In this document: one piece after another, positions 16,368 through 25,871 of the stretch
Layout: the number at the start of each line of letters is the position of its first letter
How positions within the stretch are numbered: the stretch's first letter is position 1
NCBI RefSeq assembly: GCF_900112035.1
Contig: NZ_FOKC01000002.1
Coordinates: 1 to 64,000, forward strand
Direction: 5' to 3'
DNA length: 64,000 nucleotides
DNA from: Nocardioides alpinus
GTDB lineage: Bacteria > Actinomycetota > Actinomycetes > Propionibacteriales > Nocardioidaceae
Program-made: the position numbers and the translations under genes
The notes under the pieces: generated by a model
Seen by the model: only the letters and a program-made list of their open reading frames with translations
Database searches by the model: none
Told to the model about the DNA's origin: nothing

Positions 16368-16859
16368 ATGATCGGCGACCGCTGGGGTGTCACGGACGCC
16401 GAGACGCGTCGCCCCTACGGGTGCGACGACTTCGTGCGCGAGCCCACGATGCAGGCGTGGCGGGGCGTCACGGTGCACGCCGACCCCGACGCCGTGTGGG
16501 CGCGGCTGCGGCAGGTCCGCCTCGCGCCGTACTCCTACGACCTCATCGACAACCTCGGCCGCCGCTCCCCGCGCGAGCTGCGTGACGTGCCCGAGCCACG
16601 CGTCGGGGCTCCCTTCACCCGAGCCTTCGGGCTCGACCAGGGGCGGGTGATCGCGGTGGACCCCGGCCGTGAGCTCACGGCGAAGATCATGTCGGCCTAC
16701 ATGTCGTACGCCGTCGTGCCGCAGGCAGAGGGCACCCGGCTGCTGCTGAAGGTCGCCGCGAGGATCCACCCGGTGCTGGCCCCGGCCGTGTCGCTCGGCG
16801 ATCTCCCCATGGCTCGCAAGCAGCTCCTCACGCTGAAGGAGCTGGCGGAGGGCGACTAG
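16368..16859 (+). CDS. SRPBCC-family (START-like) protein
   Basis: A 163-residue protein with the layout of small polyketide-cyclase/START-like domains: a first strand VTVHADPDAVWARLRQV, an extended middle around SYDLIDNLGRRSPRE, strands ending in AYMSYAVVPQAEGTRLLLKVAA, and a long C-terminal helix LPMARKQLLTLKELAE. These form a hydrophobic ligand cavity in the family; the ligand is unknown. No membrane segment is present. It is convergent with the lactate dehydrogenase gene, and the two stop codons overlap by four bases. Confidence 0.75.
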   Translation: MIGDRWGVTDAETRRPYGCDDFVREPTMQAWRGVTVHADPDAVWARLRQVRLAPYSYDLIDNLGRRSPRELRDVPEPRVGAPFTRAFGLDQGRVIAVDPGRELTAKIMSAYMSYAVVPQAEGTRLLLKVAARIHPVLAPAVSLGDLPMARKQLLTLKELAEGD

Positions 16860-17803
16860 AGCCCGAGGCTCCGCGCCACTGCTGACACGGCCTCGGCCGA
16901 GGCGGTCAGCTGGGCCATCTCGCTGTCGCTCAGCGGGGTGGCGAGGACGCTCTCGACCCCGGTCCGGCCGACCACCGACGGCATGGACAGGCAGACGTCA
17001 GAGATCCCGTGCACGTCGTCGAGCCGCGACGTCACGGGCAGCACCCGGTGCTCGTCGGAGAGGACGGCCTCGAGGATCCGGGAGACGGCCAGGCCGATCG
17101 CGAGGTTGGTGGCGCCCTTGCCCGCGATGATCTCGTAGGCCGACGAGACCACCTGGTGGTGGATCTGCGCCATGACCTCCTCGTCGAGGGCACGCACGCC
17201 GTTGCCGGTCCAGTCCTTCACCGGCACCCCGCCGATGGTGGCCGTGGACCACAGCGGCACCTCGGAGTCGCCGTGCTCCCCCGCGATGTAGGCGTGCACG
17301 TTCTGCACGGCCACCCGGGTGTGCTCGGCGATCAGGAACCGCAGCCGCGAGGAGTCCAGCACCGTGCCGGAGCCGAAGACCCGGTGCGCCGGAAGTCCGG
17401 AGAACTTCAGCGCGGCGTAGGTGACGACGTCCACCGGGTTGGTGACCACCAGCAGCAGGGCCTCCGGCGCCAGCGCGACGAGCGCGGGGACGAGGTCACG
17501 GCACATGTCCACGTTGGCCGCGGCGAGGTCGAGCCGCGTCTGGCCGGGGTCCTGCTTGGCGCCCGCCGTGATCACGATGACGTCGGCGTCGGCGCACACC
17601 GCGAGGTCGTCGCTGCCCGTGATCCTGGCCATCGGCGTGAACTGCATGCCGTGGTTGAGGTCGAGCACCTCGGCCCGCACCTTGGCGGCGTTGAGGTCGA
17701 ACAGCGCCAGCTCGCGACAGGCGCCGCGGATCTGCGCGGCGTACGCGATCGCCGTACCGACAGCACCTGCTCCGACCACCGCGACCTTGGACACGTACGC
17801 CAC
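16856..17803 (-). CDS. ldh: L-lactate dehydrogenase
   Basis: A 315-residue NAD-dependent 2-hydroxyacid dehydrogenase. Family positions visible are the nucleotide loop VGAGAVGTA (10-18), Asp36 for NAD, AGAKQDPGQTRLDL, with Gln84 at the position that selects lactate over malate and Arg90 on the mobile loop, Arg153 binding the carboxylate, and catalytic His177 in GEHGDSEVP. These point to lactate rather than malate dehydrogenase. GTG start. It interconverts pyruvate and lactate. It lies among the genes that separate the two histidine blocks and has no operon partner. Confidence 0.9.
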   Translation of the reverse strand: MAYVSKVAVVGAGAVGTAIAYAAQIRGACRELALFDLNAAKVRAEVLDLNHGMQFTPMARITGSDDLAVCADADVIVITAGAKQDPGQTRLDLAAANVDMCRDLVPALVALAPEALLLVVTNPVDVVTYAALKFSGLPAHRVFGSGTVLDSSRLRFLIAEHTRVAVQNVHAYIAGEHGDSEVPLWSTATIGGVPVKDWTGNGVRALDEEVMAQIHHQVVSSAYEIIAGKGATNLAIGLAVSRILEAVLSDEHRVLPVTSRLDDVHGISDVCLSMPSVVGRTGVESVLATPLSDSEMAQLTASAEAVSAVARSLGL

Positions 17804-17866
17804 TGTGACAGGTCCGGGACCGGGTGGACAGCGTCGGACGCGGGCTCGTACGACGAGGGGCGCGGG

Positions 17867-18499
17867 TCAGCGCCAGACCGGGGCCACGTCGCGGCGGTAG
17901 CGCCGGGCCAGCAGGAGGGTCAGGAGCGTGACGACGGGGCCGGGGATGGTCGCGCGCAGCGAGGAGCGCTCCCGCTCCCCCGCACCGTCCTGCATCCAGG
18001 CGAGCGCGTTGGCGGCATCGACGATGCTGGCCGGCCGCATCTTCCGCGCCTCCGCCTTCCATGCTGGGTCGTCCTCGAGGGCGCCCATGACGCCCTCGAC
18101 GTCGGCCTCCTCGTGGGCGAGGTGCGCGTTGATCACCTCGCGGGCGCGGGCGACCGCGTCGGCGGCGGCAGCTGCAGCCACGGTGGTCGGCGAGGCCACG
18201 ACGGCGTCGATCGCGGCGGAGGACGCCGTCAGCGCCTGCTTCATCGCGACGTGCTCTTCCTCCATCGCGGTGAGCAGCGTCGTGTCGAACCCGCGGGAGG
18301 CCAGGAAGGGCCACGCGATCGAGTCCTCGGCCTCGTGGTGGTGGGTCAGCTCGCGCACCAGGTTGCGCCACGCGCCCCGGACCTGGCGGGCCCGTGCGAG
18401 GTCGCCGTCGGCGAGCTGCCGCAGCGCGCGCTCGGTGCGGTCCACGTCGCGGCGGACCGCCGCATGGATGATCTGGTTCATGCTCAGTGCCTCCGTCAT
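17867..18499 (-). CDS. hemerythrin-like domain protein
   Basis: A 210-residue helical protein with the His/Glu pattern of a hemerythrin HHE domain: LTHHHEAEDSIAWPFL (~50-65), EEEHVAMKQAL (~84-94) and VINAHLAHEEADVEG (~123-137). These would hold a di-iron centre for oxygen or NO-type ligands. The C-terminal 30 residues contain a hydrophobic stretch PGPVVTLLTLLLARRYRR that may touch the membrane. The ATG at 18499 is preceded by TACCGT with a six-base gap, so it probably has its own start although it follows hisH closely on the same strand. Confidence 0.85.
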   Translation of the reverse strand: MTEALSMNQIIHAAVRRDVDRTERALRQLADGDLARARQVRGAWRNLVRELTHHHEAEDSIAWPFLASRGFDTTLLTAMEEEHVAMKQALTASSAAIDAVVASPTTVAAAAAADAVARAREVINAHLAHEEADVEGVMGALEDDPAWKAEARKMRPASIVDAANALAWMQDGAGERERSSLRATIPGPVVTLLTLLLARRYRRDVAPVWR

Positions 18500-18505
18500 G
18501 ACGCG

Positions 18506-18511
18506 ACGGTA
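18506..18511 (-). promoter_or_regulatory. -10 hexamer, leaderless arrangement for the hemerythrin gene
   Basis: On the minus strand TACCGT ends six bases before the ATG at 18499. It lies immediately before the hisH stop codon. Confidence 0.4.
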
Positions 18512-18515
18512 ACGC

Positions 18516-19193
18516 TCAGCGCTGGAGCGACTCGACCCAATTCTTGAGGATCCGGGCGCCGGCGTCGCCGGACTTCTCGGGGTGGAACTGGGTCGCCGAC
18601 AGCGGCCCGTTCTCCACGGCCGCGACGAACCGATCACCGCCGTGCTCGGCCCACGTCACCAGCGGCGCCGCCGTGCGGTCGTTGGTCACCAGGTCCCAGC
18701 TGCGGGCGGCGTAGGAGTGCACGAAGTAGAAGCGCTGGTCCTCGACGCCCGCGAACAGGCCGGTGCCGTCCGGCACCTCGACGGTGTTCCACCCCATGTG
18801 CGGCACCACGTCGGCCTGCAGACGGGTGACGAGCCCGGGCCACTCGGCGCAACCGTCGGTCTCGACGCCGTGCTCGACCCCGCCGCCGAAGAGGATCTGC
18901 ATCCCGACGCAGATCCCCAGCACCGGCCGACCGCCCGCGAGGCGCCGACCGATGATGCGCTCGCCCTTGATCGCGCGCAGGCCGTCCATGCATGCGGCGT
19001 ACGCACCGACGCCGGGCACGACGAGACCGTCGGCCGCCAGCGCGGTGTCGAAGTCGCTGGTGAGCGTCACCGACGCCCCGGCGCGCTCGACCGCGCGCAC
19101 GACCGAGCGCAGGTTGCCCGAGCCGTAGTCGAGGACGACGACGTCGGGTCCCGCAACGGGACTCCGTCCCTCCTCGACCGACGGTGTCGTCAC
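18516..19193 (-). CDS. hisH: imidazole glycerol phosphate synthase, glutaminase subunit
   Basis: HisH (225 residues) is the class I glutamine amidotransferase that feeds ammonia to HisF. The nucleophile elbow is [13 protein letters not shown] (catalytic Cys), with the oxyanion region [14 protein letters not shown] at the start and the catalytic His/Glu in [16 protein letters not shown] start, overlapping the hisB stop by four bases (GTGA). It is the last gene of the hisDCBH block. A hemerythrin gene, not priA, follows it. Confidence 0.95.
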   Translation of the reverse strand: MTTPSVEEGRSPVAGPDVVVLDYGSGNLRSVVRAVERAGASVTLTSDFDTALAADGLVVPGVGAYAACMDGLRAIKGERIIGRRLAGGRPVLGICVGMQILFGGGVEHGVETDGCAEWPGLVTRLQADVVPHMGWNTVEVPDGTGLFAGVEDQRFYFVHSYAARSWDLVTNDRTAAPLVTWAEHGGDRFVAAVENGPLSATQFHPEKSGDAGARILKNWVESLQR

Positions 19194-19798
19194 AGGCTGC
19201 CCTTGGTCGACGGCACACCCGTCTCCCGCGGGTCGATCGCGACCGCCTCGCGGAAGGCCCGGGCGAACGCCTTGTACTGGGTCTCGACGATGTGGTGCGG
19301 GTCCCGGCCGGCCAGGACGCGGACGTGGAGGCCGAAGTGACCGTGCTGGGCGATGGACTCGAAGACGTGCTGGGTCAGCGAGCCCATGTAGGGCACGCCG
19401 GAGCCGCCGATGGCCGCGTAGACCTGGCCGTCGGGCTCGCCGGTGTGCACGCAGTAGGGGCGACCGGACACGTCGACGACCGCCTGGACCAGCGCCTCGT
19501 CGAGCGGCACGGTGGCGTCGCCGAAGCGACGGATGCCGACCTTGTCGCCGAGCGCCTCGCGCAGCGCCTGCCCCAGCACGATCGCGGTGTCCTCGACCGA
19601 GTGGTGGGCATCGATGTGGGTGTCGCCGCTGGTGTGGACGACGAGGTCGACGAGCGAGTGGCGCGCGAACGCGTCGAGCATGTGGTCGTAGAAGCCCACG
19701 CCGGTGCTGACCTGGGAGCGCCCGGTCCCGTCGAGGTCGACCTCGACCTTGACCTGCGACTCCTTGGTCGCGCGCTCGATGCTCGCCGTGCGGGTCAT
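19190..19798 (-). CDS. hisB: imidazoleglycerol-phosphate dehydratase
   Basis: A monofunctional 202-residue dehydratase that converts imidazole glycerol phosphate to imidazole acetol phosphate. The duplicated metal-binding motifs are clear: [18 protein letters not shown] in the first half and [22 protein letters not shown] in the second, giving the His/Glu ligands of the two Mn sites. No phosphatase domain is fused, as expected in actinobacteria. ATG start, overlapping the hisC stop (ATGA). Confidence 0.96.
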   Translation of the reverse strand: MTRTASIERATKESQVKVEVDLDGTGRSQVSTGVGFYDHMLDAFARHSLVDLVVHTSGDTHIDAHHSVEDTAIVLGQALREALGDKVGIRRFGDATVPLDEALVQAVVDVSGRPYCVHTGEPDGQVYAAIGGSGVPYMGSLTQHVFESIAQHGHFGLHVRVLAGRDPHHIVETQYKAFARAFREAVAIDPRETGVPSTKGSL

Positions 19799-20913
19799 GC
19801 TTGCTCCTTCGTCACGTGCGTGAGTGCCTGCCTGAATGCTGCCATCTCCTCGGCGGTCCCGATCGAGACGCGCAGCCAGCCGTCGGGACCGGTCTCGCGA
19901 ATCAGCACGCCCTGGTCGACCAGGCCCTGCCAGGTCGCGTGCCGGTCGGCGAACCGGCCGAACAGCACGAAGTTGGCGTCCGAGTCGGCGACCTCGAGCC
20001 CCTGCTCGCGCAGCCAGACCACCGTCGCGTCGCGCTCCACCCGCAGGTCGTCGACCCGTCCGAGCAGCTCCGGCGCGTGCCGCAGCGCGGCCAGCGCGGT
20101 CGCCTGGGTGACGGCCGAGAGGTGGTAGGGCAGTCGGACGACACGGATCGCGTCGCAGATCGCGGGGTCGGCGGCGAGGTAGCCGAGGCGCGCCCCTGCG
20201 AGCGCGAAGGCCTTGCTCATGGTGCGGGTGACGACGAGGTTGCGGTGCGCCCCGAGCATCTCGAGGGCGCTCGGAGTGCCGGCGCGCCTGAACTCGCCGT
20301 ACGCCTCGTCGACGACGACGATGCCGCCGGGCTCGTACGACGCCGCGGCCTCGCACAGCATCGCCACCGCCTCGGGCGGCAGGGCCGTACCGGTCGGGTT
20401 GTTGGGACTCGGCAGCAGCACCACGGAGGGCTTCCGCTCGAGGACCATCGCGCGGGCGGCGTCGAGGTCGAGGGAGAAGTCCTCGGCCCGGTGGCCGACC
20501 ACCCACTGGGTGGAGGTGTCGCGGGCGTACTCGGGATACATCGAGTACGTCGGCGCGAAGGAGAGCGCCACACGCCCCGGGCCGCCGAAGGCCTGCAGCA
20601 GCTGGAGCATGACCTCGTTGGAGCCGTTGGCCGCCCACACCATGTCCGGTGTGATGCCGGTGCCCCCGGACGTGTTGAGGTAGGCCGTCAGCGCGTCGCG
20701 CAGCTCGACGAACTCACGGTCCGGGTAGCGGTTGAGCGACACCGCGGCCTCGCCGACAGCGCGCGCGATGTCAGCGGCCGCCTCGGGCGAGGGGCCGTAG
20801 GGGTTCTCGTTGACGTTGAGCTGGACCGGCGCCTGCTCGAGGGACAGCTGGGGTGCGCCGTAGGGCTCGATCCCCCGCAGCTCCTCGCGCAGCGGCGGGA
20901 AGGTGCGGCTCAC
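19795..20913 (-). CDS. hisC: histidinol-phosphate aminotransferase
   Basis: A 372-residue fold-type I PLP enzyme that makes histidinol phosphate from imidazole acetol phosphate and glutamate. It shows [12 protein letters not shown] near the start, the cofactor-binding [22 protein letters not shown] (Asp202, Tyr205), and the Schiff-base lysine Lys234 in [15 protein letters not shown]. The GTG at 20913 was chosen because it overlaps the hisD stop (GTGA) and gives the normal family length. Confidence 0.95.
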   Translation of the reverse strand: MSRTFPPLREELRGIEPYGAPQLSLEQAPVQLNVNENPYGPSPEAAADIARAVGEAAVSLNRYPDREFVELRDALTAYLNTSGGTGITPDMVWAANGSNEVMLQLLQAFGGPGRVALSFAPTYSMYPEYARDTSTQWVVGHRAEDFSLDLDAARAMVLERKPSVVLLPSPNNPTGTALPPEAVAMLCEAAASYEPGGIVVVDEAYGEFRRAGTPSALEMLGAHRNLVVTRTMSKAFALAGARLGYLAADPAICDAIRVVRLPYHLSAVTQATALAALRHAPELLGRVDDLRVERDATVVWLREQGLEVADSDANFVLFGRFADRHATWQGLVDQGVLIRETGPDGWLRVSIGTAEEMAAFRQALTHVTKEQA

Positions 20914-22232
20914 TGCTGTGGCCGGGTGGCGTCGAACCGCACCGAGACGGCCTGGCCGTGCCCGGGCAGGTCCTCGGCCTCGGCCAGCACCACGACGTGG
21001 TCGGCGACCTCGGCGAGCGCGGCCTGCGAGTAGTCGATGACGTGCACCGACCGGGTGAAGGCGCGCACCGACAGGCCGCTGGAGTGGCACGCGCAACCCG
21101 CGGTCGGCAGCACGTGGTTGGAGCCCGCGCAGTAGTCGCCGAGCGACACCGGTGCCCACGGACCGACGAAGATCGCGCCCGCGTTGCGCACGCGTGCGGC
21201 GTGCGCCGCCGCGTCGCGGGTGTGGATCTCGAGGTGCTCGGCGGCATAGGCGTCGACCACGTCGACGCCCTGGTCCATGTCGTCGACCAGCACGATGCCC
21301 GACTGCCGACCGCCGAGCGCGGTGCGGATCCGCTCGGTGTGACGGGTGGCGAACACCTGCTTGTTGAGCTCGACCTCGACGGCGTCGGCCAGCTCGAGCG
21401 AGTCGGTCACGAGGACCGACGCGGCCATCGGGTCGTGCTCGGCCTGGCTGATCAGGTCGGCGGCGACGAAGGCGGCCTCGGCACTGTCGTCGGCGAGGAT
21501 CGCGATCTCGGTCGGGCCGGCCTCGGAGTCGATGCCCACCACGCCGCGCAGCAGCCGCTTGGCGGCGGCGACGTAGATGTTGCCCGGACCGGTCACGAGG
21601 TCGACCCGCTCGCAGGGACCCGCGCCGTGGGCGAACATCGCGATGGCCTGGGCGCCGCCGACGGCGTACACCTCGTCGACGCCGAGGAGGGCGCAGGCAG
21701 CCATGATCGTCGGCTCCGGCAGGCCGTCGCGGTTCTTCTGCGGCGGGCTGGCCAGCGCGATCGAGCGCACGCCCGCCACCTGGGCGGGGACGACGTTCAT
21801 CACGACGCTGCTGACCAGAGGGGCGAGCCCGCCAGGGACGTAGAGCCCGACGCGGTCGATCGGCACCTTGCGGTGGGTCACCGTGGCGCCGGTGGCCACC
21901 TGGCTGGTCACGTCGTGCTCCAGCTCGGCCTCGCTCGTCGCCCGGAGCCGACGGATCGACTCCTCCAGCGCGGCGCGCACGGCCGGGTCGAGCTCGGCAA
22001 GCGCCTTCGAGAGGGCCTCCCGCGGCACCCGGATGTCGTCGCTCTGCACGCCGTCGAAGCGGGCCGAGAACTCGGTGATGGCCTCGACGCCGCGCGCGCG
22101 GACGGCGTCGATGATCGGCTGCACCTGATGCGTGGCCGCCTCGACGTCGAACTCGGCACGAGGCACGCTCGCGCGGTAGTCGACGGACGCCCGGTCGGCG
22201 CCCCTCAGGTCGATGCGACGGATCAGGGACAT
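20910..22232 (-). CDS. hisD: histidinol dehydrogenase
   Basis: A 440-residue Zn- and NAD-dependent enzyme that oxidises L-histidinol to L-histidine, the last step of the pathway. Family blocks visible are [58 protein letters not shown] with the catalytic and metal region, [11 protein letters not shown], and [13 protein letters not shown]. It is the first gene of hisDCBH. The ATG is preceded by TAGACT with a seven-base gap and no ribosome-binding site. No histidine-rich leader peptide or T-box can be seen in the 78 bp before it. Confidence 0.96.
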   Translation of the reverse strand: MSLIRRIDLRGADRASVDYRASVPRAEFDVEAATHQVQPIIDAVRARGVEAITEFSARFDGVQSDDIRVPREALSKALAELDPAVRAALEESIRRLRATSEAELEHDVTSQVATGATVTHRKVPIDRVGLYVPGGLAPLVSSVVMNVVPAQVAGVRSIALASPPQKNRDGLPEPTIMAACALLGVDEVYAVGGAQAIAMFAHGAGPCERVDLVTGPGNIYVAAAKRLLRGVVGIDSEAGPTEIAILADDSAEAAFVAADLISQAEHDPMAASVLVTDSLELADAVEVELNKQVFATRHTERIRTALGGRQSGIVLVDDMDQGVDVVDAYAAEHLEIHTRDAAAHAARVRNAGAIFVGPWAPVSLGDYCAGSNHVLPTAGCACHSSGLSVRAFTRSVHVIDYSQAALAEVADHVVVLAEAEDLPGHGQAVSVRFDATRPQQ

Positions 22233-22239
22233 GCCCCGA

Positions 22240-22245
22240 AGTCTA
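22240..22245 (-). promoter_or_regulatory. -10 hexamer, leaderless arrangement for hisDCBH
   Basis: On the minus strand TAGACT ends seven bases before the hisD ATG at 22232. The -35 region is not recognisable. A leaderless start would exclude leader-peptide attenuation for this operon. Confidence 0.5.
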
Positions 22246-22310
22246 GGTTCACCGGCGGGTCGACCCGGAGGCGCGGGCACTCCGTGGACGCAGGTGGTTA
22301 GGTAGGTCAC

Positions 22311-22976
22311 GTGAGCGATCCGCTGCCGATGTTCCCGCTGGGCACCGTGGTGTTCCCCGGCATGAGCGTTCCGCTGCACGTCTTCGAGGACCGCTACCGG
22401 ATGCTGGTCAACCACCTGCTGACGGTCGAGGATCCTGCAGCCCGGGTGTTCGGCACGGTCGCCATCCGGGAGGGGTACGAGGTGGGTGACCACGGTGCCC
22501 AGTCGGTCTACCGGATGGGCTGTGTCCTGCAGCTCACCGAGGTGGAGCGACGTGACGACGGCACCTTCGACATCGTCGCCGTGGCCCGCGAGCGCCTCAT
22601 GCTGGAGGAGATGCAGCGCGGCGTCGACTTCCCGCAGGGTGTGGTCGCGCTCGTGCCCGAGCCCGAGGTCGAGGTCCCCGACGACCTGCTGGACAAGGCG
22701 CGGGCGACGTTCACGGCGTTCCGGGTCGCGATGACGGAGCTCCAGGGTGACCCGTTCAGCGGCACGCTTCCGCGCGACCCCGACTACCTCGCCTGGACGC
22801 TGTCCGCCCTGACGCCCCTCCCGTTGGCGGAGCGGCAGTCGCTCCTGGAGGCCGAGAACGCCACCGAGCGCCTCCGGCTCGTCACCCGGCTGCTGACCGA
22901 GGAGCTGCGGGCGATCAACGTCATCCCGTCGCTGCCCGCCACCCAGGTCGCCCGGACCGCCTGGTCCCCCAACTGA
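22311..22976 (+). CDS. LON N-terminal substrate-binding domain protein
   Basis: A 221-residue stand-alone LON-SB (PUA-like) domain: [29 protein letters not shown] is diagnostic at the start, with [10 protein letters not shown] and [13 protein letters not shown] following. There is no AAA or protease domain, so it is not Lon itself. Such proteins occur widely in actinobacteria, and a role in recognising unfolded segments is only inferred from the domain. GTG start, divergent from hisD. Confidence 0.88.
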   Translation: MSDPLPMFPLGTVVFPGMSVPLHVFEDRYRMLVNHLLTVEDPAARVFGTVAIREGYEVGDHGAQSVYRMGCVLQLTEVERRDDGTFDIVAVARERLMLEEMQRGVDFPQGVVALVPEPEVEVPDDLLDKARATFTAFRVAMTELQGDPFSGTLPRDPDYLAWTLSALTPLPLAERQSLLEAENATERLRLVTRLLTEELRAINVIPSLPATQVARTAWSPN

Positions 22977-23104
22977 GACGCGCAGTGGCGCGCGAGGCAC
23001 GAGCGCGACGCGTGGGCGCGGCCAGATTGAGCAAGCGACGCGACTGAGGAACGAAGTCGCACGAGCGCGTCGAAATCAACTCTCCCGACTGCTAGAACTG
23101 AGCC

Positions 23105-23617
23105 GTGGCGAGACGAAGGACTGCCGGAGGCACCCCGGCCACCGTCGCGCTCACCGCCGCCGGTATCGGCTTCGAGGTGCGGGCCTACGAGCACGACCCC
23201 CGCGCGGAGTCGTACGGCACGGAGGCTGCGGAGGCGCTCGGCGTCGACCCGGCGCGGGTGTTCAAGACCCTGCTGGCCTCGCTCGACCCGTCGGCGGGCT
23301 CAGGACAGCGTGCCCGCCTCGTCGTCGGCATCGTCCCGGTGACGGGACAGCTCGACCTCAAGGCGCTCGCCCGGGCGCTCGGCGGGAGCAAGGCCGTGAT
23401 GGCGGACGTCGCCGCTGCCGAGCGGGCCACGGGCTACGTCGCCGGCGGGATCTCGCCCATCGGCCAGAAGCGCTCGCACCCGACGGCCCTCGACGTCTCC
23501 GCCCTCGACCACGCGACGATCCTCGTCTCCGGCGGTCGGCGCGGCTTCGACCTCGAGATCGCGCCGCACGACCTGGTGGCGGTCACCGGAGCGGTGACCG
23601 CCACCATCGGGCGCTGA
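23105..23617 (+). CDS. ybaK: Cys-tRNA(Pro)/Cys-tRNA(Cys) deacylase, YbaK-type
   Basis: A 170-residue single-domain deacylase of the INS/YbaK superfamily that removes Cys wrongly loaded on tRNA-Pro. Visible are the N-terminal TPATVALTAAGIGFEVRAYEHDP, the core VFKTLLA with the conserved Lys, and GGISPIGQKRSHPT, the G-x-S-P-x-G-Q/K signature loop. No synthetase domain is attached, so it acts in trans. GTG start. A perfect 13-bp stem hairpin lies within its last codons. Confidence 0.92.
   Translation: MARRRTAGGTPATVALTAAGIGFEVRAYEHDPRAESYGTEAAEALGVDPARVFKTLLASLDPSAGSGQRARLVVGIVPVTGQLDLKALARALGGSKAVMADVAAAERATGYVAGGISPIGQKRSHPTALDVSALDHATILVSGGRRGFDLEIAPHDLVAVTGAVTATIGR
23575..23605. terminator. 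strong hairpin overlapping the 3' end of ybaK
   Basis: Two perfectly complementary 13-base arms (23575-23587 and 23593-23605; GGTGGCGG... with ...CCGCCACC) enclose the loop GGAGC. It lies inside the last 15 codons of ybaK, between that gene and the convergent DUF3352 gene (stop at 23632). It has no T-tract, so it may terminate or stabilise transcripts from either side. Confidence 0.6.
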
Positions 23618-23631
23618 CGCGGGGCGGGACC

Positions 23632-25245
23632 TCAGTCGGTGGTGACCTTGATCATGCCGTGGACCACGTCGCCGTCGATCCAGCCGCTCACCCCGAAGGC
23701 CGACAGCGGAGCGACGTTCTCGCTGACCTCGGGCATGTCCTTGGTGACCCGGACGAGCCAGTCGTCGTCGGCGTCGAAGCTGACGAACATCACCATCTGG
23801 GCGTCGTCCTGCTCGATCACCTTCGCGTAGTCGTCGCTGGAGCCGAGGTCACCGCCCGACTCGAGCTTGCCGCGGTAGTCGTCCTGCAGCGCGAGGACGG
23901 CCGCGCCGTCCCCCTCGGTGACCTCGAGGAACTCGGCGATCTCGGGCCCGGCCTGGGCGCTGATCTTGTCGAGCACGGCCTGGATCTCCGCGGCGTCACC
24001 CTTGATGGTGATGCCGGCGGGGACCTCACCCGGTCCGCCGTTGGTGATGGCGTCGGGGTCGATGCCACTGCCGACGGACATGGTCATGCCCTCGCCGAGC
24101 AGGGTCTCGATGTCCTCGGGGAAGGCGAGACCGGTCTCCGACTCGAGCTGCGCGAGCTGCTCGTCGATGGAGTCGCTCTCGTCGGGCACGCTCTTCTTGA
24201 CGTAGTCGAGCACCGCCTGTGCCCACCCCTCCTCCAGCGAGAAACCCATCGCCGCGACAGTGTCGGCCGGCAGGTCGGCGACCATGCTGGCGCCCTCCTC
24301 GCTGTCGACGAACTCGGTGAGGCTCTTCTGGTAGTTGGACATGGCGTACTCGACCTCGACCGCGCCGTCGTCGAACCGGACCGTGGCAGCGGCGCCGTCG
24401 AAGTCGTCGATCATCTGCTGGAGCTCCTCGGGCACGGACTCCTCACTGGTGGCCGGCATGCCGCCGAGCATGGAACCCATGCCCGCGGCGTCGTCGAGGT
24501 ACTGGGCCGCGGCCTTCGCGACGTAGAACGACATGAACCCGTCCTCGCCCGCCTCGCCGGTCCACTGCTCGAAGGAAGCGTCGGAGGCGAGCGTGGCACC
24601 GTCGGTCGCGTCGACGACCTGCTGCGCGATCTCCTCGGTCTCGGCCAGGACCATCCAGTCGCCGTCGACGACCCAGCCGCCCACCTCGGCGTCACCCTCG
24701 GCGGTGCCGCCACAGGTGTCGACCAGCGTGGCGATGCCGTCCTCGGCAGCGCCGGCATCGGTGACCTGGATGACGCCCACCGGAGCAGGCTCGTCCTCGC
24801 TGAGGTCGACGGCAGCGAACGCGGCACGGGACCCGAGCCAGGGCTCGACGTCCTCCGCGTAGTCGAGGCCCTCGCACTCGCCGGACGCGGTGAGCTCCTC
24901 GAAGAAGCGCTCGCGCAGGTCGTCGTCGGTCTGGAGGTCGATCTTGTCGGTGAACCCGGGGAACTTGCGCAGCGTCTTGATGGCCTCGATCTTCTGGCCA
25001 CCGCTCGGGTCCAGGTCGACGCTGAAGTAGGCGACCGTCGAGTCGGGCAGGGCCTCAGCCGGCTGGGAGCCGGTCGCGAAGAAGCTGGTGGCCGCCCACG
25101 CGCCACCCGCGACGACCGCACCGCCGGCCACGAGGGCGCCGAGCACGATGAGGCGCTTGCGGTTGTCGCTGCCGTGGTCGGGCGCGGAATCAACCGGACC
25201 CGAGCTGTGGTCGAGGTATTCCGGGTCACCCGGTGTCGTGGTCAT
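23632..25245 (-). CDS. DUF3352 membrane-anchored extracytoplasmic protein
   Basis: A 537-residue protein with a short cytoplasmic N-terminus, one membrane anchor (~32-53: RLIVLGALVAGGAVVAGGAW) and a large acidic extracellular part. It begins with ALPDSTVAYFSVDLDPSGGQ, the typical DUF3352 opening, followed by two tandem-like halves of alternating strands and helices rich in Asp/Glu. Function is unknown. The ATG at 25245 has a weak AGGA-type site upstream; an in-frame extension would add an Arg-rich segment with no family similarity. It has no operon partner. Confidence 0.8.
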   Translation of the reverse strand: MTTTPGDPEYLDHSSGPVDSAPDHGSDNRKRLIVLGALVAGGAVVAGGAWAATSFFATGSQPAEALPDSTVAYFSVDLDPSGGQKIEAIKTLRKFPGFTDKIDLQTDDDLRERFFEELTASGECEGLDYAEDVEPWLGSRAAFAAVDLSEDEPAPVGVIQVTDAGAAEDGIATLVDTCGGTAEGDAEVGGWVVDGDWMVLAETEEIAQQVVDATDGATLASDASFEQWTGEAGEDGFMSFYVAKAAAQYLDDAAGMGSMLGGMPATSEESVPEELQQMIDDFDGAAATVRFDDGAVEVEYAMSNYQKSLTEFVDSEEGASMVADLPADTVAAMGFSLEEGWAQAVLDYVKKSVPDESDSIDEQLAQLESETGLAFPEDIETLLGEGMTMSVGSGIDPDAITNGGPGEVPAGITIKGDAAEIQAVLDKISAQAGPEIAEFLEVTEGDGAAVLALQDDYRGKLESGGDLGSSDDYAKVIEQDDAQMVMFVSFDADDDWLVRVTKDMPEVSENVAPLSAFGVSGWIDGDVVHGMIKVTTD

Positions 25246-25316
25246 GAAAAGTCCTGCTCCCCCGTTGCACGCGCCCCGACGAACGTCGGGGCTGCCCTGA
25301 TTCAGTCGCGGCAAGC

Positions 25317-25871
25317 CTACCCGTGGGAGCGCTTCGCCAACCCCCTGTTGCCCAAGAGATACATCCCGACCAGACCAGTCATCGCACCCGCCGGGAGGGC
25401 CACCAGGGCTGTCGAGCGGTAGGGCACGCGGTCGCGGTCGGGGGCGTTCAGCCCAAGGTCACCGGGGATGGCCGTGTAGTCGGGCGCACCGGCGGCCAGC
25501 GCCTGCGGGTCGGACGGTCCGAGGCTGCTGCCCACCGCGTACATCAGGACGCCGGCCAGGCTGGCGGCGACCAGCACGGTGAGCACCGTCGCGACCTCGT
25601 GGCCACGCCGGAGGCCGGCCAGCACGGCCAGGACCACGCCGAGCGGGAACGCTATCAGCACGAAGAGGGCGATGCCCTCGAAGGCGACGTCGGGTCCGGC
25701 GGGCTCGAGGAACCACTCGCCCTCGAAGCTCAGGCCGGCCGGAGCGTCCCAGAGCCGCTCCCACAGCACTCCAGCTGCGGCACCGGCGGCCAGGAACACC
25801 GCGACCACGACCGCGAGGCGGACCAGCGGACCCACCCGGTCGCCCGCCGCGTCACTCACCCCGTCAGACAT
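25317..25871 (-). CDS. four-helix integral membrane protein
   Basis: A 184-residue membrane protein with four hydrophobic segments: ~14-36, ~62-84, ~93-113 and ~152-175. Between the third and fourth lies a short outside loop with PDYTAIPGD. It resembles the layout of the actinobacterial DUF2567 family, but I cannot confirm this from the sequence. Its start overlaps the end of dnaE1 by 16 bp, so it is very likely co-transcribed with the polymerase gene. Function is unknown. Confidence 0.7.
   Translation of the reverse strand: MSDGVSDAAGDRVGPLVRLAVVVAVFLAAGAAAGVLWERLWDAPAGLSFEGEWFLEPAGPDVAFEGIALFVLIAFPLGVVLAVLAGLRRGHEVATVLTVLVAASLAGVLMYAVGSSLGPSDPQALAAGAPDYTAIPGDLGLNAPDRDRVPYRSTALVALPAGAMTGLVGMYLLGNRGLAKRSHG

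Noticed and set aside
22233..22310. Histidine attenuator or T-box ahead of hisD
   Set aside because: The gap is only 78 bp, has no His-codon run or T-box motif, and the -10 hexamer lies seven bases before the start codon.
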